A stretch of DNA of 9,428 bases, from positions 1-9,428 of the forward strand of contig CAMWYI010000066.1 in NCBI GenBank assembly GCA_947178455.1. The letters run 5' to 3'. The translations under genes were made by a program, and so were the position numbers. Positions 4,856 through 9,428 of the stretch are shown piece by piece (the stretch's first letter is position 1; every line of letters starts with the position of its first letter). The notes under the pieces were generated by a model. That model was not told where the DNA came from. It worked only from the letters and a program-made list of their open reading frames with translations, and did no database searches. Origin of the DNA: an uncultured Alistipes sp. (lineage in GTDB: Bacteria > Bacteroidota > Bacteroidia > Bacteroidales > Rikenellaceae).

Positions 4856-6457
4856 CTACATGGGGTTCTGGTCGGAAGCGGGAATCATCTTGTTGTTCTC
4901 GATTTCGGAGAGCGGCAGCTGATAGCGCAGCGTGGTATTCTCCTGCTCGACTTTGAGTTTGCCGGCATCGAGGTGGTTGTTGTTGGCTTTGCCCCACGTA
5001 GCGTCTGTACGGTCGACGGGGATGTTGAGACGACGGTTGTCGAGGTACTCCATACCTTCACCCCAGAACTCTACGCGCTTCTGGAAGTTGATTTCCTCTA
5101 ACAGATCGGCTTTTTCCGAAACAGGGCATGTGTAGCTCGGCTGACGGGTCTGCATGAAACTTTCGAGTTCGGTGACGGCCGAAGCATCGCCTTTGTGGGC
5201 CAAAGCCTCGATTTTCATCAGATAGGCCTCTTCCGAACGCAGGTAGATGTAGTCACCCAATTCCCAGCCGTCGAAGTTTCCAGCAAGAATGTTGTCGCGG
5301 CCGGTACCGATGAATTTTACGGACTGGTATTCTACATTCGCAGCATATTTGGTGTCGCGCAACAGCGTTACGCGCTTGCCGTTATTGTCGATACCCGTCG
5401 AACGGTCGCAGCAGAACCACTGCAAACGGATATCGTCGTCGGCAATACGGTCCACCAGCGGTTTGAATCCGGCGCGCCATACGCCGATACCAGCATAGCC
5501 GTCACCATATGCGTCCATCTGCGAGAACCATGACATGTAGACAGTCGTGTTGTCAGAGGTGATGTCGGAGCCGAATACGACGTCGGACAATGTCAGATTG
5601 CTGAAACCTTGGAGGATTTCGTTTTCGGTCGTCAGCACGGGATAGTTATCGATAACGACCTGTGCATACTTGATAGCATCGTCCCAGTTGTGCATAATCA
5701 TGTGGGCGCGGGCCAAGTACAACGCAGCTACGCAACCATCGAAATCGGTAGGCGAAGCCGTCTTTGTCATGCCGATTTCTTTGAAGATGTCGCACGATGT
5801 TTCGAGGTCGCCCATCAGCTGTTCGTGAACTGCAGCTACGGTGCTACGAGGTTGCTGGCCTGTGATGGTCTCGGTGACAATGGGTACGCAAAGCTCTTGC
5901 GACCAGTCGTACTTGGCACCTTTGCCCCACTTCGTATCGTCGGCACCTACATAGTAGGAGAACTGATAGAGGTAGGTGAGCTGCAGGTAAGCATAACCGC
6001 GCAGACCGAGTGCGATAGCCTTGTATTTGAGCACGGCCGGATTGGTCTCATCTTCGTCGATGGTGGCAAGAATCTGATTGCAGTTGTCGATAATGCGATA
6101 GTATTCCGACCAGCGGTTATTCGTCGGAGTATAGTTTTCGGCACCGTAATCAAGCAGATAGTGATAAAGACTCATGCCGAAACGGCCGGTCATGACCATA
6201 TCGTTGCCCATGAGCGAGGTCAGGTAGTCGAAACTCTTTTGGCCGAAGTAATTGTGATCGAGATTCGTACGATAATAGCTTTGCAGGTCGTTGTACATGC
6301 CGTTGACCTGAGCTGCGAACACCTTATCGGGATTTTCGGCTGCGATTTCGTTTTTCTGACCCTCCGTCAGGTAAGCCGTTACGTCGGCATCCTCGCTACA
6401 CGAAGAGAAGAGTGCTGCGAAAGAGACCGCCAAGAGGCTCCAAATTATCTTTTTCAT
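4856..6457 (-). CDS. SusD/RagB-family surface glycan-binding lipoprotein
   Basis: This outer-membrane lipoprotein of 533 residues acts as the lid of a SusC transporter and binds the imported glycan or other nutrient at the cell surface. A lipoprotein signal peptide (M-K-K-I-I-W then a hydrophobic core) ends in F-S-S-C, making Cys20 the lipidated residue. The following S-E-D-A-D is an acidic segment like the Bacteroidetes lipoprotein export signal for surface display. Family features follow: TPR-like helices around L-A-R-A-H-M-I-M-H-N-W-D-D-A-I (248-262), the R-S-E-E-A-Y-L-M-K-I-E-A-L-A segment (407-420), R-V-E-F-W-G-E-G-M-E-Y-L-D-N-R-R (461-476), and a C-terminus of Q-L-P-L-S-E-I-E and D-Q-N-P-M. 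Length is normal and there is no frameshift. It starts 21 bases after the susC stop with no Shine-Dalgarno, as usual for such pairs. The ligand cannot be deduced from sequence alone. Confidence 0.93.
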   Translation of the reverse strand: MKKIIWSLLAVSFAALFSSCSEDADVTAYLTEGQKNEIAAENPDKVFAAQVNGMYNDLQSYYRTNLDHNYFGQKSFDYLTSLMGNDMVMTGRFGMSLYHYLLDYGAENYTPTNNRWSEYYRIIDNCNQILATIDEDETNPAVLKYKAIALGLRGYAYLQLTYLYQFSYYVGADDTKWGKGAKYDWSQELCVPIVTETITGQQPRSTVAAVHEQLMGDLETSCDIFKEIGMTKTASPTDFDGCVAALYLARAHMIMHNWDDAIKYAQVVIDNYPVLTTENEILQGFSNLTLSDVVFGSDITSDNTTVYMSWFSQMDAYGDGYAGIGVWRAGFKPLVDRIADDDIRLQWFCCDRSTGIDNNGKRVTLLRDTKYAANVEYQSVKFIGTGRDNILAGNFDGWELGDYIYLRSEEAYLMKIEALAHKGDASAVTELESFMQTRQPSYTCPVSEKADLLEEINFQKRVEFWGEGMEYLDNRRLNIPVDRTDATWGKANNNHLDAGKLKVEQENTTLRYQLPLSEIENNKMIPASDQNPM

Positions 6458-6478
6458 ATTGATTCGCTATTTTTCGGA

Positions 6479-9428
6479 TTAGAACGTAAGGTTGACACCG
6501 CCGGAGATGACGCGTAAGGGCGAGTAACCGCCGTAGTTGTCGTTGCTGCCCGATACCGAAACACGGGGATCGAAGCCTTGGCGTGCGGAGCAGAGCGCCA
6601 CATTGTCGGCAGTCACGAAGATACGGATGCCGCCGATGCCCAATTTGTTCATCCACTGTTTGGGGAACGAGTATCCGAGCGTTATGTTACGCAGGCTGAA
6701 GTAGGAAGCCTTGACCAAGTGTACGTCCGAACGCTGCGTATAGGAATTCGACGTGGTGTTGGCGTTCCAAATGGGGAACTCACCCTTGCCCGTTGCGGGG
6801 TCGAACGTCTTCCACATATCTTTGTGGTGACCTACGTAGAACGAGGCCGACATACCGTCGAGGTAGCTGTAATCGTAAGCCCAACCACCGATTTGGAAAG
6901 CCGTAGCCACTGACAGGTCGATGCCCTTATAGGTCAGCGACATGTTCAGACCGCCGGAGAAATCGGGCAGTGCCGATTTGCCGAGATAGTACTTCGTAGC
7001 ATTGGAATAAGTACCGGTCGTCTCCTGACCGATGACGTTGCCTTCGTCGTCGAGCGTATCCGTGTACCACATGGGAGCACCGTTTTCGGTCATGCCGGCA
7101 TACTTATAGGTGTAGTACTCGTAGCGGCTCTTACCTTCCATGAGTTTGAAGTTGCCCGAAACGATACCGTCCTCGCGGTTCTCTTCCGGCAGGGTCAGAA
7201 TCTTGTTCTTGTAATGCGAGCCTACGAGCGAAACCGTCCACTTCAAATCCTTGCGGTTCATGATGTCGACGTTGACCTCGAACTCGACGCCCTGATTGCT
7301 CATCGCACCGAGGTTCTCCCAGTTGTAGGGGCGTCCGGCCGAAGTGCTCAACGTCTTTTTGAACAGCATGTCGTCGGTCTTGCGGTAGAAATACTCCACC
7401 GAACCGTAAACGCGGTTTCCGAGACGGAAGTCGAGGCCCACGTCCCAAGTCTTCTGCTTCTCCCACGTCAAATCGGGATTGCCATAGAAAATGGGTGCGT
7501 AACCCAACGAGGAACCGTCCCAAGTAACTGCGTACTGGTCCTGATAAGGCGTATAACCATAGGCATAACCCGGCAGAATCGACTCGTTACCCTGCGTACC
7601 GTAGGATGCACGGAGTTTCAGGTCGTTGAGCCAGCTCGAAGCACTCTTCATGAAGCCCTCCTGCGAGAGACGCCATGCGACGCCGACGGACCAGAAGTTG
7701 CCCCATTTGTCGAGGAAACGCGAGGTGCCATCGCGACGGAAAGCGGCCGATACATAGTATTTATGTGCATAGTCGTAGTCGGCCATAGCGAAATAACCCT
7801 CGATGTTGTGGTTTACGTTGTAGCTTTCGATATACTGCAAGCTACCGCCGTTGCTCAATTCGGGGTTCAGCGGGTTGAAGAAGTTGGTCTTCTGACCTTC
7901 GAATATCGTACCTTTGTATTTGAAATACTCATGGCCGATTTTGGCAGCGATGTTATGTTCATCCACCGTTTTCGAGTAGGAGAGAATCTGGTTGAAGTTG
8001 CTCGTCATGTCGTTGGCACTCGTCTTCGTACCGCGACCGCCGAACGACTGACCGTCGCCGATGGTCGGCGTATAGTAGGTCGTACCGTGCTCGTTGGTAT
8101 AGTCGTAGCTGTAATTGGCCGTAAAGGTGAAGTCTTTGAGGAACTTGACCTCTACATAAGCACGCGACGTCAGGTTGTGATACTCCGACTTGCGGATATC
8201 TTCTTTGAGGTTGGCGATGACATTCTGGTTCGTAGCAGTCGGACGCTTGGTGGTGCCGTCCGTCTCGCCGTTACCGCCGTCCCACATGGGTTTGCCGTTA
8301 GCGTCGAGTTTCAGATTACCCTCGGCGTCGTAAGCGTGTACCGGGAAGATGGGTGCCCAGCTGCGTGCTACCTCGAACGGGTTGGAGGCGCGGCCGGTTA
8401 CATCGTTCAGACCTTTTTGCGTAGCTTTCGAGTAGGCGAGGTTCATGCCCACTTTCAACCAAGGTTTCAACTGCGAGTTGAGGTTCACGCGCGACGAGAA
8501 ACGCTCGAACGACGACCCCAGTACATACGAATCGTTGTCCAAATAACCCAGCGAAACGTAATAGTTCGTGCGATCGGTACCGCCCGATGCCGAAGCGTTG
8601 TACTCCTGACGGAACGAATTTTTGAACATAGCGTCGGCGAACGTATCGTTGTAGCGCAGACGGGCATTGGGATTGAGCAGACCGTCGGTGCCTACCAAAT
8701 ACTCGCCCTGCGGAATGATGAAAGCGTTGTAATTACCCAGTTCGCCGAGCAGTTTTTGCGATGCGTAGAGCGATGCACTTTCGATGTCCATCGGAGCTAT
8801 TTGGCCGGCAGGATTGCCTGCATAGGCCGTGTTGCGGATACCGTACCACGTCATGCGATAGAATTCGCCCGGGTCGGTCACCATGTCGTAATCCTTGTAA
8901 GCACGCTGGCTGACGCCCCATGTGCCTTGGAATTGCACGGTCATGCGATCGCGCTGGCCTGTCTTGGTCGTCACCATCACCACGCCGTTGGCAGCACGCG
9001 AACCGTAGAGCGAGTTGGACACAGCATCTTTCGATACGGAAATCGACTGAATGTCGGCGGGGTTGATGTCGGACAGCTTGCCGTTGAAAGGTACGCCGTC
9101 GACTACAATCAGGGCACTGTTCGAGGCCGAGAGCGAGCCGATACCACGAATCATAATCGAAGCATCGCTACCGGGCTGGCCCGTACTGTTGAATACTTGA
9201 AGACCGGCTACGGCGCCTTCCAGCGCGTTGGAAATCGAAGCAACCTGCGAGTTCTTGATAATGTCGGCTTTTACATTGCTGACCGAACCTACCAAGTCCT
9301 GCTTGCGCTTGGTGCCGAACGCGACGATTGTTACGTCGTCGATGGCTTGCGTTTCTTCATCCAAAGCGATTTGGAATTTGGTTTTGCCGGCGATGGCCAC
9401 CGACTTGGTCTGGTAACCGATGAACGAT
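6479..9428 (-). CDS. SusC/RagA-family TonB-dependent outer-membrane transporter, N-terminus cut by window edge
   Basis: About 982 codons are visible; the frame is open to the right edge. The GTG at 9400 is internal, because the codons upstream of it (S-F-I-G-Y-Q-T-K-S) continue the last strands of the N-terminal carboxypeptidase-regulatory-like domain. The signal peptide and most of that domain lie outside the window. In visible-residue numbers, D-D-V-T-I-V-A-F-G-T-K-R-K-Q-D (about 30-44) is the TonB-interacting region before the plug. The plug runs through G-L-Q-V-F and I-M-I-R-G-I-G-S to Y-G-S-R-A-A-N-G-V-V-M-V-T-T-K-T-G (about 141-157). A large beta-barrel follows with SusC hallmarks such as A-S-Y-G-T-Q-G-N and N-P-D-L-T-W-E-K. 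It ends in V-N-L-T-F with a C-terminal Phe, as expected for outer-membrane barrel insertion. It imports the ligand bound by the adjacent SusD using TonB energy. No frameshift is seen. The promoter is beyond the edge. Confidence 0.95.
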   Translation of the reverse strand, partial: SFIGYQTKSVAIAGKTKFQIALDEETQAIDDVTIVAFGTKRKQDLVGSVSNVKADIIKNSQVASISNALEGAVAGLQVFNSTGQPGSDASIMIRGIGSLSASNSALIVVDGVPFNGKLSDINPADIQSISVSKDAVSNSLYGSRAANGVVMVTTKTGQRDRMTVQFQGTWGVSQRAYKDYDMVTDPGEFYRMTWYGIRNTAYAGNPAGQIAPMDIESASLYASQKLLGELGNYNAFIIPQGEYLVGTDGLLNPNARLRYNDTFADAMFKNSFRQEYNASASGGTDRTNYYVSLGYLDNDSYVLGSSFERFSSRVNLNSQLKPWLKVGMNLAYSKATQKGLNDVTGRASNPFEVARSWAPIFPVHAYDAEGNLKLDANGKPMWDGGNGETDGTTKRPTATNQNVIANLKEDIRKSEYHNLTSRAYVEVKFLKDFTFTANYSYDYTNEHGTTYYTPTIGDGQSFGGRGTKTSANDMTSNFNQILSYSKTVDEHNIAAKIGHEYFKYKGTIFEGQKTNFFNPLNPELSNGGSLQYIESYNVNHNIEGYFAMADYDYAHKYYVSAAFRRDGTSRFLDKWGNFWSVGVAWRLSQEGFMKSASSWLNDLKLRASYGTQGNESILPGYAYGYTPYQDQYAVTWDGSSLGYAPIFYGNPDLTWEKQKTWDVGLDFRLGNRVYGSVEYFYRKTDDMLFKKTLSTSAGRPYNWENLGAMSNQGVEFEVNVDIMNRKDLKWTVSLVGSHYKNKILTLPEENREDGIVSGNFKLMEGKSRYEYYTYKYAGMTENGAPMWYTDTLDDEGNVIGQETTGTYSNATKYYLGKSALPDFSGGLNMSLTYKGIDLSVATAFQIGGWAYDYSYLDGMSASFYVGHHKDMWKTFDPATGKGEFPIWNANTTSNSYTQRSDVHLVKASYFSLRNITLGYSFPKQWMNKLGIGGIRIFVTADNVALCSARQGFDPRVSVSGSNDNYGGYSPLRVISGGVNLTF

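Noticed and set aside
5609..6517. A 302-codon plus-strand open frame over susD and the susC end
   Set aside because: It is antisense to a complete SusD and crosses the susC-susD junction; it has no signal peptide or recognised motif.
1..9428. CRISPR arrays, toxin-antitoxin pairs, phage defence or other undescribed multi-gene systems
   Set aside because: No regularly spaced repeats and no extra gene beyond known families were found; all long stretches are explained by recognised genes.

Overview
The window looks like chromosome of a Bacteroidales bacterium with fairly high GC, most like Alistipes or a close relative. This is inferred from a SusC/SusD outer-membrane pair, Bacteroidetes-type promoters (TTTG about 19 bases upstream of TAnnTTTG), the absence of clear Shine-Dalgarno sequences, a surface-lipoprotein export signal on SusD, and GC-rich third codon positions.

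Layout from left to right: (1) Bases 1-355 are a divergent control region. A possible N-terminal fragment of a leftward gene runs off the left edge, and back-to-back promoter-like boxes are accompanied by AT-rich dyads. (2) A rightward two-gene unit encodes a ROK/NagC-type repressor and an AmpG-like (PAT family) MFS permease, separated by 53 bases. (3) A strong hairpin at 3007-3038 separates this unit from a convergent, leftward, exported Ser-type sulfatase. (4) A leftward tRNA-Phe(GAA) has its own well-formed promoter and intrinsic terminator. (5) A leftward susC-susD pair ends in a strong intrinsic terminator. susC is cut by the right edge and lacks its signal peptide and most of its N-terminal extension domain.

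How the genes may work together: SusC and SusD would form an outer-membrane glycan-import complex. The sulfatase would remove sulfate from glycans or glycoconjugates in the periplasm. The ROK/MFS unit looks like a sugar-responsive inner-membrane uptake module, possibly for amino sugars or muropeptides. These are three separate transcription units, so a shared substrate is not shown by the sequence. No glycoside hydrolase, sugar kinase, extracytoplasmic sigma/anti-sigma pair or hybrid two-component regulator is visible.

I see no mobile element, CRISPR array, toxin-antitoxin pair, phage gene or clearly undescribed system. The most interesting non-coding signals are the three-copy 8-mer next to the ROK promoter, the dyad upstream of the sulfatase, and an internal T-stem mismatch in the tRNA.
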